A stretch of 64,000 nucleotides of DNA, taken from assembly GCA_963555705.1 (NCBI GenBank), contig OY743184.1, positions 25,692,639-25,756,638 on the forward strand. The letters are read 5' to 3'. The notes beneath the pieces were generated by a model that did not search any database, had not been told where the DNA came from, and saw nothing but the letters and a program-made list of their open reading frames with translations. Shown piece by piece: positions 34,201-44,953 of the stretch (its first letter is position 1; each line of letters opens with the position of its first letter). This DNA comes from Ligustrum vulgare (taxonomy: Eukaryota > Streptophyta > Magnoliopsida > Lamiales > Oleaceae). The translations under genes and the position numbers were made by a program.

Positions 34201-36038
34201 CTAATGCCATATGTCAATATTCACCAAGAAAGCTGATTTGCACTGAGATGTTGCAGGGACTTCTTATGCAGTTGGGGTGATGACAGATGATATTTGAGGT
34301 TGGAAAGATTGTGGCTGGAAAGATTCTTGTAGGTAAAACAGTCCTCTTTTCATTTTAGCCAACCCAATCGCCGTCCATGATGAAAGGTCCTGAATGAGGT
34401 ATTGATGAGACATGAAAATGATGCATAATTTAGAGTTGAGTAATAATTTGCCAACATATAATAAATTGAAAGTAAATGAAGGAATCACCAGAACATTGTG
34501 TAGAGTTAGATGTGAATTTAAGACAATAGTTCCAATATGAGTAACTTGAACCTTGTTCCCATTAGGCAGATAAACAAAGAATCTGGAGACTGGAATATAT
34601 GAATCAAACAGGTCTAGAGAATTTATGATATGATCGGTAGCCCCTGTGTCAATTACCCAAGGTGTGATAGTGGATTTTGATGTGAATAATGCTTGGAATT
34701 TGTCTGTGTTTTTGTGAGAAAAAATGGAAGAAATATCACCTGCACAATTGACCAAGGATGTAGATGAATTTGAAATAGCATTTCCAGTAGCATTTTGATC
34801 AGAAAGAAGAGCTATTAATTTCTGAACTTGTTCCTTTGAAACACCAGAAAATGGACTGGTTCCTGATGTATCTCTGTGTGCATTAGTCTGAGAAGTAGAA
34901 ACCTGATTTATGTTTCTGGTACCGTTATGATTGTGGGGGTGATGGCTTAGATTTTGTAAACTTGAAATCTGGTGGGAAACCGATGATTCTATAACAGTTT
35001 TCTTTGATGTGTCCCAACTTCCCACAATGGTGGCATATTTTGTCTTTGTCCAGATTCTGTCATCTTTTGACAGCCATGACAATCCCTTCATTGAATTGTT
35101 GTGACTCCTTTGATTCTCTTCACTTAAAATCATTTTGTATACTTGATCCAAGGATGGAAATGGTTTCATGATAATGATCTGTGACCTAGTCGCAGATAAG
35201 ATTCGTTTAATCCATTAAGGAATTTAAACACAAAATCCTTTTGAGCTTCATCTGTAAACTTCTTGAAGCTTTCTTGATCACATTTTCTATAGTAACAGTG
35301 TGGTAGTGGACGAAGACTCCTCAATTCTTCCCATATACCATTGAGTTCAGTAAAATATTCGTCCACTGATTTTGTACCTTGTGGAATAGAGCAAAGCATG
35401 CTGTGCAGATGGCAAATTCATGAATCATCTGGTTGAGAAAACCTCTGATTCAATTTTTTCTAGATCTGATATGCGTCTTCAATGTAGAAAACGGTGGAAG
35501 CAATAGATGGTGATAAGGATCGGAGAAGCCATGCAACAATGAGATTATTGCAGCGTTTCCAAGGCAAATACAGATGACTGGAAGAAGCAGGTTTTGTAAT
35601 TGTTCCATCAAGAAATCCTGCCTTGTTTCGAATAGACACAACCAAGAGAAATGATCTCTTCCATGATGAGAAATTAGTTGAAGTAAGTTCAGAAGATACC
35701 AAGAATGAACTATGTTTCTCCGAGTGATGCAAAAAATAAGGAGAAGAGGGATCATCATTTGGATTCTGAGCTGTTGTCAGCAATGAAGAAGTTGGGATTT
35801 CCTCCATTGATGAGTGAATGTATGAAATTCTAAAGGACTTGCTCTGATACCATGTAACAAAATGAGGAAGATGAAAACTAAAAAGTGTTATTCATCTGTG
35901 CATCAAGGCGGCATATATATACAATTGAATGAAAATTAACAAAAACTAATTCTAAACTACATTAACTAACTTCTATAACAGAATAAACTATCTTAACTAT
36001 ACAAACAGAATACTTGATTTTGGTTACAATCTTTTACA
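31202..36038 (-). mobile_element. Ty1/copia retrotransposon, near-complete, 4.84 kb
   Basis: LTRs of about 190 bp at 31202-31393 and 35853-36038, both with TGTAACAAAATGAGG at the low-coordinate end. On the minus strand the primer-binding site TGGTATCAGAGC (35852-35841) directly follows the 5' LTR, and the purine tract CTTGAGGGGGAG directly precedes the 3' LTR. Flanking 5-mers are GTGTC and GTGTG, a one-mismatch duplication. The LTRs differ by several substitutions and small indels, so the insertion is not recent. Coding regions for gag, protease, integrase and reverse transcriptase/RNase H are broken. Confidence 0.9.
31401..35807 (-). pseudogene. Copia gag-pol polyprotein, disrupted
   Basis: Minus-strand order: gag start MEEIPTSSLLTTAQ (35807); gag core GTKSVDEYFTELNGIWEEL (35399-35166); CCHC zinc knuckle CHHCGKLGHIKENC in a shifted frame near 35000; protease motif WVIDTGATDHI (34264-35169); integrase HVDVWGPYS and FITIVDDFSKGVWVYL (34210-33869); an integrase C-terminal stretch in shifted frames (33452-32985); reverse transcriptase (32930-31824) with ETWIITSLPPG, LDVNNAFLNG, KSLYGLKQA; RNase H tail (31667-31401) with HIEMDCNFIRE. 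The RT catalytic box is YVDN instead of YVDD. At least five frame breaks. Products would have been made as one polyprotein; none can be complete now. Confidence 0.9.
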
Positions 36039-36296
36039 GTGTGAGAAAAAAGAGCGGAAAAGTGGAAAAGAAGAGAGGGATTCAGTTTCAAATAAATTAA
36101 TAAAAAAATAGTGGAAGATGTTAAGTAATATGTGTGATTGTGGAAAGTGTAACGTATGAATGTGGGAAAAAGTAGGGAAAAAGTGAGTAAAATTGAAAGA
36201 GAGAAGAAAAATGATATTACAGTGGACCCACGAGATTTGTGTGTGTATATCACTATGGATGCATACATCCAATGTGGACACTCTTACAATGCGTTC

Positions 36297-36422
36297 GGCG
36301 GCCTAAGCCGTCATTTTTTTGTTTATTTTGGTGTTTTTAAGTAAATGTGTGGTTGAAAATTAGAGAGAGAAAATGTGTGTGGTTAAAAAGTTGCTTGAAA
36401 AATTGTTTTGTTTATAAATTAA
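36297..36422. repeat. PIF-like MITE fragment bordering the Helitron
   Basis: Family words TAAATGTGTGGTTGAAAATT, AGAGAGAGAAAATGTGTGTG and GTTTTGTTTATAAATTAA, as in the copies at 48160, 49470 and 55140. It stops at the Helitron 5' end (36423) and does not clearly resume beyond 44953. Confidence 0.45.
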
Positions 36423-37452
36423 TCATACTATACATAAAAGTAAGGTAGTTTCTAAAACAATTTCCCGCCAATTTTTCTATTTCTATAAATAGTAAGGTCC
36501 CATATAATCAAATAGTGTGAATGCAAAGTTGATCAGTGTGAATACAAAATTGATGTATGTCAAATGTGAATGCAAAATCTAGAAAATGTGAACGCATTTA
36601 TTGCTTTATATATATATATATATAATGGTCGATATTTTTGTAATCAATTTTAATTTTATTATTAACACTAATATTGAATGAGTTCAATTAAGATTTTTAG
36701 TTATCTGTATTAAATTATCTTTTAATTATTTTATTTATTTATTAATTGTTCTTAATATTATAAAATCTATATATAGCCATTAATATAAAAATTGTGTTTT
36801 AATTATTAATGGTCAAATCATTTGTTATCTTTAATTAAAAATCATATTTTCTGAAATATATATGTAGTTGAAAAAAATGCATCTCTTTTAAATAATTTAT
36901 AGAAAAAGTTATTGAACAAAGACTAATATTGAATAATTAATGCGCTGGTTTCTTTTTAGTTAATAATATCAATAGAATGATTAATATTTTTAATTATTCT
37001 TAATTTTAATAAATTTTTAAAGATTATAGTGTATAACATTATTTGTATAATTTCGTGATCTCCAACTTTAATCGGTTGTTGTATCATGATAATTGCGAGA
37101 TTTTCAAATTATTATTTTGACTATTTGACTTTGATTTTTTGAAAATTGTTTTTGTGAAATAGTGATTTTTAAGAATGTCCCCCCTCTCTTAAAAGAGGGT
37201 AGAGACAAGTTACTATTTAAAATGTGTCCCCCTCGTATTCACACTTAACCGGTTTAAGAAATGAAGATATTTTGTTTGGGGCTTATCTTCTCACACATGT
37301 ACAACAAACTTATCTTCTTCTATCTTCTTTGTGATTTATATATGATTTTTACACAGTCTTATTTTTCTCTCCCCGACTAAATTGAAGTCCCAAATTCCCT
37401 CCCAACCTCTATCTGTCGCAACCTAACTGTACCTGCAGTTGAACGCCCATAT

Positions 37453-37886
37453 CTTCAAAGCTTCCAATAACGCCAACTGAAGCATCCTTCCCAATAAGTG
37501 CATCTGAGTAAGCTCCATCTTCCCGGAATTGAAAATACCAACAACCGAACGGCATCGTCGAGGTCGTTCCAGCCCCAAGGTCTTTGTTCGCTAGAGGCTT
37601 GTTATTCGAAAATGTTTTATTTTTTCAATTTTGTTGTATAATGAAACGAAAGAGGAAAGTTTTCTAGCTTTCCTTAAGATTCTGTTGTTTTCAGTAGAAA
37701 TTAATTTAGAAATATTCTCTCGCAGATGAACAATTTGGTAATGATAACATCAAGTAGAGATAAATTTATGAACAATAACATCTCTTCGAAGCTTCCAATA
37801 ACGCCAACTGAAGCTCCATCTTTCCGAAAGTGAAAATCCCAACTACCGAACGCCGTCGCCGAGGTCGTTCCAGTGCTTTGACAGGT
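37453..37886. repeat. Diverged direct repeat inside Helitron
   Basis: About 37453-37574 and 37784-37886 share AGCTTCCAATAACGCCAACT and a G+C-rich end CCGAGGTCGTTCCAG-type stretch; the first copy has about 30 extra bases. They look like two copies of a gene 5' UTR/leader, perhaps duplicated after capture. Confidence 0.7.
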
Positions 37887-38425
37887 TAACTTCTTCCCTT
37901 CTCCATCTTGTGAGGTATAATTTTTTTACCTAATTTCAATTTCTCCTCACATTCTTGATCGATTGTAGACAAAGTAATCAGATTAAGAAAACATAATCTC
38001 ATTTCATTTTCAGTTGCATCGCAAAACATGTATCGACCTTACCCAAACTATACCTCTATTTGCGCTGCAATTTCCAGTGACATGTTCTCGGCACTCTGTT
38101 TGCTTTGTATTTATTTTAGGAAACTTAATTATGATTTTATTTAATCAGTTTTATTACACATTTTCTACTTAGAAGAGGATATTTTGAGACCTATACATAA
38201 GGGACTTATTGATTTTTGTGGTTTTAAAATGATTTTGAAGAATGTTTGAGGAATCTAAAATGAGGTTTGAAGAAATGGAAGTTCATGTTGAGTCTGAGCC
38301 TGTGAAGTCACTAACTGACTAAAGGAAAAATATTGAAAGACGCATAAAATTCGGTTAGCAGTACAATTTTGAAATGTGAATGAATACTCAAATATTCTTT
38401 TATAAAATTTATAAGCAAACTTTTA

Positions 38426-39605
38426 GTGCTTAGGAAACCATGTATGTCACGTGGAAGAGATTCCAGCTATGTCCAAAAACTCATTCTTTTATCAGTTCAA
38501 AGGAAAGCTACCCATCATGTGAAGTGCCCAAACATGGATATGCCTACCTACAACTTGCTTTTAGAATGCTTTCTCACTGATTGTGAATTGATTGGAAACC
38601 ACTCTTATACTTTGTTGATTTGATCTGTATTTGGTGTTTGATATTTGTAAGTTGGATTGTTTATGCATTTTTTCGTCCACTTCAGTCTTCACACTATTTG
38701 TAGAATTTGCTAACGAGTATTTCATAGATTTTACTTATTTAGTGTGATAGTTTACTTTCAAATTAACGTGTAACCTGAGAATTTATGCTTGAAAGTTCGT
38801 TAGGGCCTATGCTTCATTCTTTTTGGATATTGTATTGCTTTTATTAATTGTTCCTATATATATTTTTGTTTCATTTGCTTTCACTTTTTTTTTTAATTAT
38901 CACTTAATTTACATGTCAATGAAAAGACATTAAGATATGAAAATAGCTTGAAAACCAAACAATTTTTTGTATTGAAAACAGAGGTTGGTCTTATCTTGTT
39001 TATATATGATTTCTACAAAACTATCTTCTTTCTGACTCCTCTGAATCTGGATCTAATCCCCCTGTTCGATTCCTCTAAATCTTATTATTCGATCTCCCCT
39101 CTTCCTCTCCGCTTTCGACATTTTACACTTCATTTAGCCGCACTGATTTGTTCAATCTTGGTAAGATGTTGGAGACGCACTGTATCTTTTTTGTTGCCTC
39201 GAAATAGTCTTCTGATTCCAAGCCCACATCATCAATAACCCCAAATTGCTACCCACCATTATTTCTCCTTCTTCTTCGCCAACGCTGTCTCCGCAACAAC
39301 GCGTTGTATCTTTCAATAGTATTCTTGACAGCATCGTTTCACTCACTCTCTCTCGATGAGAAATGCAAGAAGTAAGTCTTCTAATTACTTTCCAATTATG
39401 TTTTGAAAAATCAAAAAAATTGAGTCAATCATTTTTATCTGGAAATGAAGTTGGGTTTTATATTACGCACAATTTGGTAATGAAAAATAATAATTCTGAG
39501 GCAATTTGGAAAAACCTAATTAATAAGAAACTTATGATCACTGAAAAGGAGTTTCTTGACTGTGATTATTTTGGATTTGATTTTTTTCCTTCTTGTTTGT
39601 ATTAG
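38426..39605 (+). other. Helitron interior, exon-like but unrecognised
   Basis: A 65-codon frame at 38426-38623 and a gene-leader-like, G+C-richer block at about 39025-39370 (C/T-rich, ending GAAATGCAAGAAG/GTAAGT-like at 39362) look captured rather than random, but no protein is recognised. No clear domain in 39606-40890 either. Confidence 0.25.
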
Positions 39606-40893
39606 TTTTTGATATTAGGTTACGAAGGTGTGGTTTCTTAGGATGTAGTCGGTCTTTGTATATTTTCTATTTTATTTCAATGAAACGTGACACTCACTAA
39701 AAGTTTGGTAAGGGGACTTTTTTTTTTTTTTTTTTTTGTGAGCCTATATATAATTAGGGAGTTTGATTTTTTGTATTTGATTACTATTACACTATTATCA
39801 GATTTACTAAAGTGTTAGTTAAAATTTCTCAGTTGTGTAATAAGTTTCTTACATCTTTATAACACTTCATAAATTACCAAACTCAGCTGGTATAGTTCCA
39901 CTCAAATCATTCTTGCTCAAATTCCTGTTGCATAGAGGGAGTTAGATGAAGGTGTATGAATGAACTAAAATCAGGTCATGAAAAACTCAAATTAACTCAT
40001 TTTTTTTCTTTTTTCTTAAGTTTGCTTTCTTTCTCTTAAAAGAAAATAGAATAGTATTGGGGTTCTTCTAGCTATGTTTAATTTGTTCTTCTATCGGAAG
40101 ATAGAGCAAAGTTGATCGACATTCTTCGGGTACTGTCATCAAACTTTTGTCAATGCTATGTTTCTTCACATAAATACCTTTTGAGGTATTAAACATTTAC
40201 TCTTGCTATGTTTGTTTGCTGGAGCACCTACATTAGTCATCAAACCTTTACCACATGCTAAGCTCCAGTGTTGGAGCATTATTCTGACAACAAGCCTATT
40301 GATGAAATGTGATACGTAAAGAAACATACAAAATATAATAGAAATGTAAAAGTGAAACAATACCCTTGAGTAAAAGAAAGAAGAAATCGTCTTTATTGCC
40401 CAAAAAAAATAAACAATAAAAAATTGACGCTTTGACTAAGGGCTTGAAGTTGAATAGTATTAATGGGATTTAAGCCATAGTAATTATTAATTGTTCCTTT
40501 TTGTATTTGCAATGAATAATTTCTCATTGTGGTATTGAATATTTTAGTTGTCTAGACATTGAATTACTACTAGGAGTAGGACCTATTGTGGTCAAAGTAT
40601 TTATTGACATGGGGTGCAAAATGGGATTGGTATGGGAGGGTAGGTTTTGATCGTTTATAATCACAATGCCTTTCTTTACATCTAACTTGATCTAAGTATT
40701 TTTTTTACATGAATTTTGAATTAACCATATTTCGCACTCATCAAGTTAGTGCTAAGAAATCGTTTTACTATTCTCTTAGAAAACTTGACTGCAGTAGTTT
40801 TTAATCGCTCATATTCAGGTTTATTCTTTTTTTCGTTGTACTTGTGAAATAAGAATATTGGACAGATCTGAGTCTTTGTGTTTATTTATTTAG

Positions 40894-40962
40894 ATAGCTT
40901 CTAAGAGGATCTTGAAGGAACTGAAGGATCTATAGAAAGATCAACATACATCTTGCACGCTC
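40894..40962 (+). pseudogene. E2 ubiquitin-conjugating enzyme first-exon fragment
   Basis: After acceptor TTTAG the frame reads IASKRILKELKDL, stop, KDQHTSC and meets GTAATT. Plant UBC8/UBC10-type E2 proteins begin MASKRILKELKDLQKDPPTSC, so ATG has become ATA, a Gln codon has become TAG and Pro-Pro has become Gln-His. E2 enzymes carry ubiquitin to E3 ligases through a catalytic Cys, which lies in later exons that are absent. Only the first exon was captured, or survives. Confidence 0.75.
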
Positions 40963-41088
40963 GTAATTTTTTTATTTATTTGGTAATTTTTTTCAATCAC
41001 TTTTGTGAATTTAGTTTTGGTTTCATTATATTTTTTAGAAGCATGGTATATTGAGTTGTAATTTTAATGATGATTGGCCATAGGGACG

Positions 41089-41213
41089 AAATCATGATTT
41101 TGGAAATGAGGAAAACAAGTGTGCCTGTTGTTAGAATTAACTCAACTGTTGAGGCAAATGAGTTCCTGAAGAAGCATTTTTTGTTTGCAGTTGGGATTTT
41201 TTACAAATTTGAG
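41089..41213 (+). pseudogene. PDI-like (thioredoxin-fold) exon fragment
   Basis: Frame MILEMRKTSVPVVRINSTVE then ANEFLKKHFLFAVGIFYKFE, ending at a GTATGT donor. The pattern (hydrophobic strand, VxRINS, FLKKH, FAVGxFxKFE) resembles the b domain of plant PDI-like 1-5/1-6 proteins, ER oxidoreductases. No CxxC active site is present because it would lie in other exons. Identification is from family pattern memory and is moderate. Confidence 0.5.
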
Positions 41214-41709
41214 GTATGTCGGTAAATTCGAATACTACATTTATCTGGTTTGAAATGATTGGGCATCATTATTGTTTTGACATGTTGATTTATTTGTTTC
41301 TTCTTGGGACTTTATGATTTTTTTTTTCTCTTTGGATTTTCTGTATGACTTTTTGCTTGCTTGTCTAATTTTATAAAAAAAATTAATTTATTCTGTTTCA
41401 CAATTATTTTTGAATAAATTGAGTATTAAGATATGAGAAAAACTAAGAAAGCTGTGATAAAGTAATAATTCATCCTTTTATCCTTGCTGTTACATTGGGG
41501 ATATTTATACACAACAAGTTGAATTCATTTTAAAATTGGAAAGGCATTTTTTTGTACAAGATGTTGGGTTACTATGATTTGTTTTTTATTGTCAATATGA
41601 TAAGATATCAGGCTAGCTTTGTTTCAGTCCAAAATTTTTTGCTACATTAGATTTAGTTGTGCGGTGATGATAAACTAAAGCTTTCAAGTAATATAAAGTT
41701 GTTTTTCAG

Positions 41710-42552
41710 TCTCCGGTTAATGAAGTTTTGAAGCCAAAGCTATCTTATGAGACTGAAATGCAGAAAGATAAATTGCAGACGGGGATTGAAAACTCCCTCC
41801 TCGAGTTGGTGAGAGATTTGAATTTTACTTTACAGCTTTAACCATGGAGAATTGAGGCCAAACTTCAGACGACTTATTCTTTTATCTTCAACGTAATGAT
41901 AAAAGCATGCTAAAATTGTTTTCTTCAACATATGATTGATTGTGCTTTATTACTTACTAATGAAGTTGCGTATCTTATTTTTGGTAAAAGGATAAAGAGA
42001 AAATAAAGTGGTTTTGATTATATCTCATAACTTGAATTTTCATTGAAGTGAAACAGCTAATATTTTATACTATAATTTCTGGGATAATGATAGTTACAGT
42101 ATTCACTTTGAAGTTTACATTTGGATTGTAAGATTTCTTTTTTCATTGATGAATCTAAAATGAAGTATAATTCTTATTAGATTCAAGAATATTTTCCTAA
42201 GAGAATCTAATTATTAACTTTTCCACTGAGAGGCAGCTGGTCAAGAATGTTGAGGATGTCAGACTGGATGCAAACAAGGAAGGTTCAAGATCTCCTAAGG
42301 CTGTGAAAAGTTCCAAGTTTGTCCCTATTAAGCATGAGTTTAGCCTTAGCAAGGAGGAATCAAGACAAGTTGAGGATGTGGAAATGGCTAAATCAAGACA
42401 AATTGAGCATATGGAAGTGACAAAATCAGCACAAGTTGACAATGTGGAAATGACAAAATGAAGAAACTTTGAGGATTTAGAAGTAAAAAAGATTATCAGA
42501 AGATGTCCAAGAGTTGAAAACAAAGATAAGTGCCTTGGATTCAAGCTTAGCT
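41710..42552 (+). pseudogene. Two unrecognised exons, acidic repeat protein
   Basis: Exon 41710-41808 (acceptor TTTTTCAG, donor GTGAGA) reads SPVNEVLKPKLSYETEMQK and on to NSLLEL. A second from about 42238 begins LVKNVEDVRLDANKEGS and includes a short internal repeat: RQVEDVEMAKS, RQIEHMEVTKS, AQVDNVEMTK, then an in-frame TGA and KCLGFKLS stop. Phases of the two exons are compatible. The roughly 11-residue charged repeat suggests a coiled coil. I do not recognise the family; it may be the 3' part of the same captured gene as the PDI-like exon or a separate one. Confidence 0.4.
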
Positions 42553-42869
42553 AATTAGGTTAGTCTTTTCATCACCTGTGCTAAAAGTTGGAATTGTGGA
42601 GGCATTTACAGATTTAGTGAATTCACATTGTGCATGTGATAACAATAATTGGATAGAATTAAAGAAGAAAATGAAGCTAACATCTTGTTCATTATAATGT
42701 CTACCAAAATATGCACTTACCTTTTGCAATATGATTCCTTTTGACCTCTCGGTTACTATGCTACAAACATTTATGGTTCTGTACCCTTCAAAATATATGC
42801 TTACTTTCTGCCAGTTTAAAATATTTGCTTAAGTTACCTCCCATGAATTATTTTATTGGTTTTAATCTA

Positions 42870-43525
42870 GGAAATTTTGTTGTGAGCAAGAAACCTCCCC
42901 ATCATCCAATTGATTTTGGGCTCACAAAGATGCTATCAAGTTCAATGAAACAGGCTCTAGAAAAATCAAGCAGAGGCTATATATCAGAAGAAAATCTACA
43001 TTTCAATGAAAAGTTTTATTATTCCCCATTATCTGAAACGTTAATTTCCATGGCCCAGTAAAATACTTTCCATGTTTTTCTTTTTGCTAGATACATATTA
43101 TTTCTTTCTATTTTTGTATTCATGTTTAAAAATATTTACACAAGTTCACTTTTTATTCTCATAGTTAATGGTATAATTATCTCTGTTTTGGCTCAAAAAA
43201 CTTAAAGAGGATGCTTCTTGCAGGGCGATTATGTGGCACTTCTTTCTTCCTACGCAGAAATGGGATTACATTTGCACTTGGACATGCCAGAGCAACCAAT
43301 GGAGATGGCAAATATATTCTTTCGTTCTTCAACTCCACCAGGTGAAGCTCTTGTAAGCAGATACATCTTGTTCTTCGGTGTTCTTCTCTTTCCATACTAT
43401 TATACTGACTTTAGTCTTTGGTCTAGGAATGTGTGAAATCTGTGGTTGATCAAATGAATAAAAACCTGAAGTTCTTCCAGGAAAAGATGAAGCTTGATAA
43501 AAAAAAGCGAAACGTTTTAATCCTG
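42870..43525 (+). pseudogene. ABC1/ADCK-type atypical kinase fragment
   Basis: Three exon-like parts: 42870-42960 with NFVVSKKPPHHPIDFGLTKM, matching the GNFLVSKxPPHxPxLLDFGLTK metal-binding DFG segment of plant ABC1K proteins (two residues lost before DFG); about 43205-43353 with GDYVALLSSYAEMGLHLHLD and MPEQPMEMANIFFRSSTPP; and 43427-43520 with ECVKSVVDQMNKNLKFFQEK. Family members (ABC1K, with plastid or mitochondrial roles) have AxMFLASAEGD before the second part, remnants of which can be read just before 43224. Splice sites look intact but the segment is only a slice of the kinase C-lobe. Confidence 0.7.
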
Positions 43526-44924
43526 CAAGTTCATGTCATTTCCTCTATTCCAATGTTATCAGATAGGGAAAAAAATATTTTTGAAATTAACGTGGACCCA
43601 GTGTGCAATCATTTTTGTTTATCAAAAAATTATTTACTTATTTCAAATGGTCTGTTTGCAATTAATTGGTCTTTTGGAGTTATTGTTATCGCATAATTTG
43701 ATTCTTAGAAGCTCATGGCCACATGATAAAATCGAAGTCGACTCAAAATTTTTGGCCTTTACCAAAGAGATCGTTACCACCCGGTTGGTTATGAATGATC
43801 CTAAAGCTTGAAATCCCTAAAGGTATGTTATAATGGACAATATTATTTTTTTCCTAGCCAAATAGTCCATAAATATTCTCTACTTGGAATTCAATATAAA
43901 TACGAATAAATGGACACTGACCATGACTTTTCGGTCTTATTTTTTTCTTTTTTTCCCTTCTCTTTCAGGTTATTCATCATCTTAATTTCTCCGACATTTG
44001 TGCTGGTTCACAGTTGAAATGTTAAGATGCAAACTTGAAAGCATCGAGAAACCATAACCTTGGTGAAATGTTCGACTAATAAGTAATAATGTGAATATAA
44101 TGTTAACATGATTTTGTGGTATTTCGGGTGGATATCATTTGAATAAAACTCATGCAGGTTGACCATAAGATAGGGGGTTTGACGATTTGATTATGTGTCA
44201 AAGGAAAAAATATGTACCAAAAAATATTTTATTTGCCTGTGAGACTCACAAGCAATATCATTTATTCTTTTTTACTCAAGTGTTGGAAGTGTCTTAGGGT
44301 AAATATCACAGGCCACAATATCCTTGTCCCTAATCATGCATTTCTAATCAAGTATTCTATTTCTCTTTTTCACTTTATTTGTTTGACTTTGTGTTCCTTA
44401 GCAATGTATGGGACTTGATACATTAAAGTCCAACCAAAACTTCACTAGACACAATATTTTCAAACATTAAATTCTGAATTTTATTATTCTAGAGACAAAT
44501 TGCAGCTGAATTGGAACAGCTCTGGCATCCAATTAATGGTGAATTTCATGTCATTTCATTAATATAGTTTAGAACTATGTGCACTTCGACACAATTTTTT
44601 CCCAGGAACTTAATGCATACCAACTTCACCACCTTAGTGTCGTGAGTTAATTTATTTTTAGTTACATATCATTCTTCTTTTGAATTTTTCTCTTTGAATT
44701 TAATACTTATTCACTTATGGCTCTATCAGTCATTTTTTATCTTTTCTAATTACATTCTTCAGCTTGTATTTAAACACCTTAATAAGTTCTTCACTTAATA
44801 ACTTCACACTGCATAATGCATTTTCACCTGCATTCTAATATACATTTGCTTTGAGGTTATTTCTAAATAGTAAATTCCTGAAAGTTTTCTGGCTTAATGC
44901 AAATAAATTCGACATCAACGCGGT
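43526..44924. other. Helitron 3' part, exon-like words, unrecognised
   Basis: A frame at about 43708-43811 (SSWPHDKIEVDSKFLAFTKE, ending DPKA stop) and one at about 44493-44541 (RQIAAELEQLWHPING, acceptor CTAG, donor GTGAAT) look coding, but I cannot name them. The remainder is AT-rich. Confidence 0.3.
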
Positions 44925-44953
44925 ACTCGTACATCGTACGAGTCATTCACTAG
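44925..44953 (+). terminator. Helitron 3' hairpin and CTAG terminus
   Basis: Perfect 8-bp stem 44925-44932/44936-44943 with a 3-base loop, 6 bases, then CTAG before a target T. This is the rolling-circle replication termination signal of Helitrons. Confidence 0.8.

Larger units (their letters stand above)
31099..36286. mobile_element. MITE (TAAGAGCATCCACAATGG) split by copia element
   Basis: Left part 31099-31201 starts TAAGAGCATCCACAATGGGG; right part 36039-36286 ends, on the minus strand, TAAGAGTGTCCACATTGGAT. Joined across the copia insertion the MITE would be about 0.35 kb. Flanks (CAAGCG left, CAATGCG right) are similar but not an exact duplication. Confidence 0.55.
36423..44953 (+). 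mobile_element. Non-autonomous gene-capturing Helitron, 8.5 kb
   Basis: 5' end TCATACTATACATAAAAG preceded by A; 3' end CTAG (44950-44953) followed by T, giving the A/T target of Helitrons. Six bases before CTAG is a perfect 8-bp hairpin, ACTCGTAC-ATC-GTACGAGT (44925-44943), the diagnostic 3' terminator. There are no terminal inverted repeats and no target duplication, as expected. No Rep/helicase protein is encoded. The interior holds exon-like parts of an E2 enzyme, a PDI-like protein and an ABC1-type kinase, mostly in plus orientation, plus unrecognised exons. 36423-37250 is AT-rich with a TA run at about 36609-36624. Confidence 0.8.
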
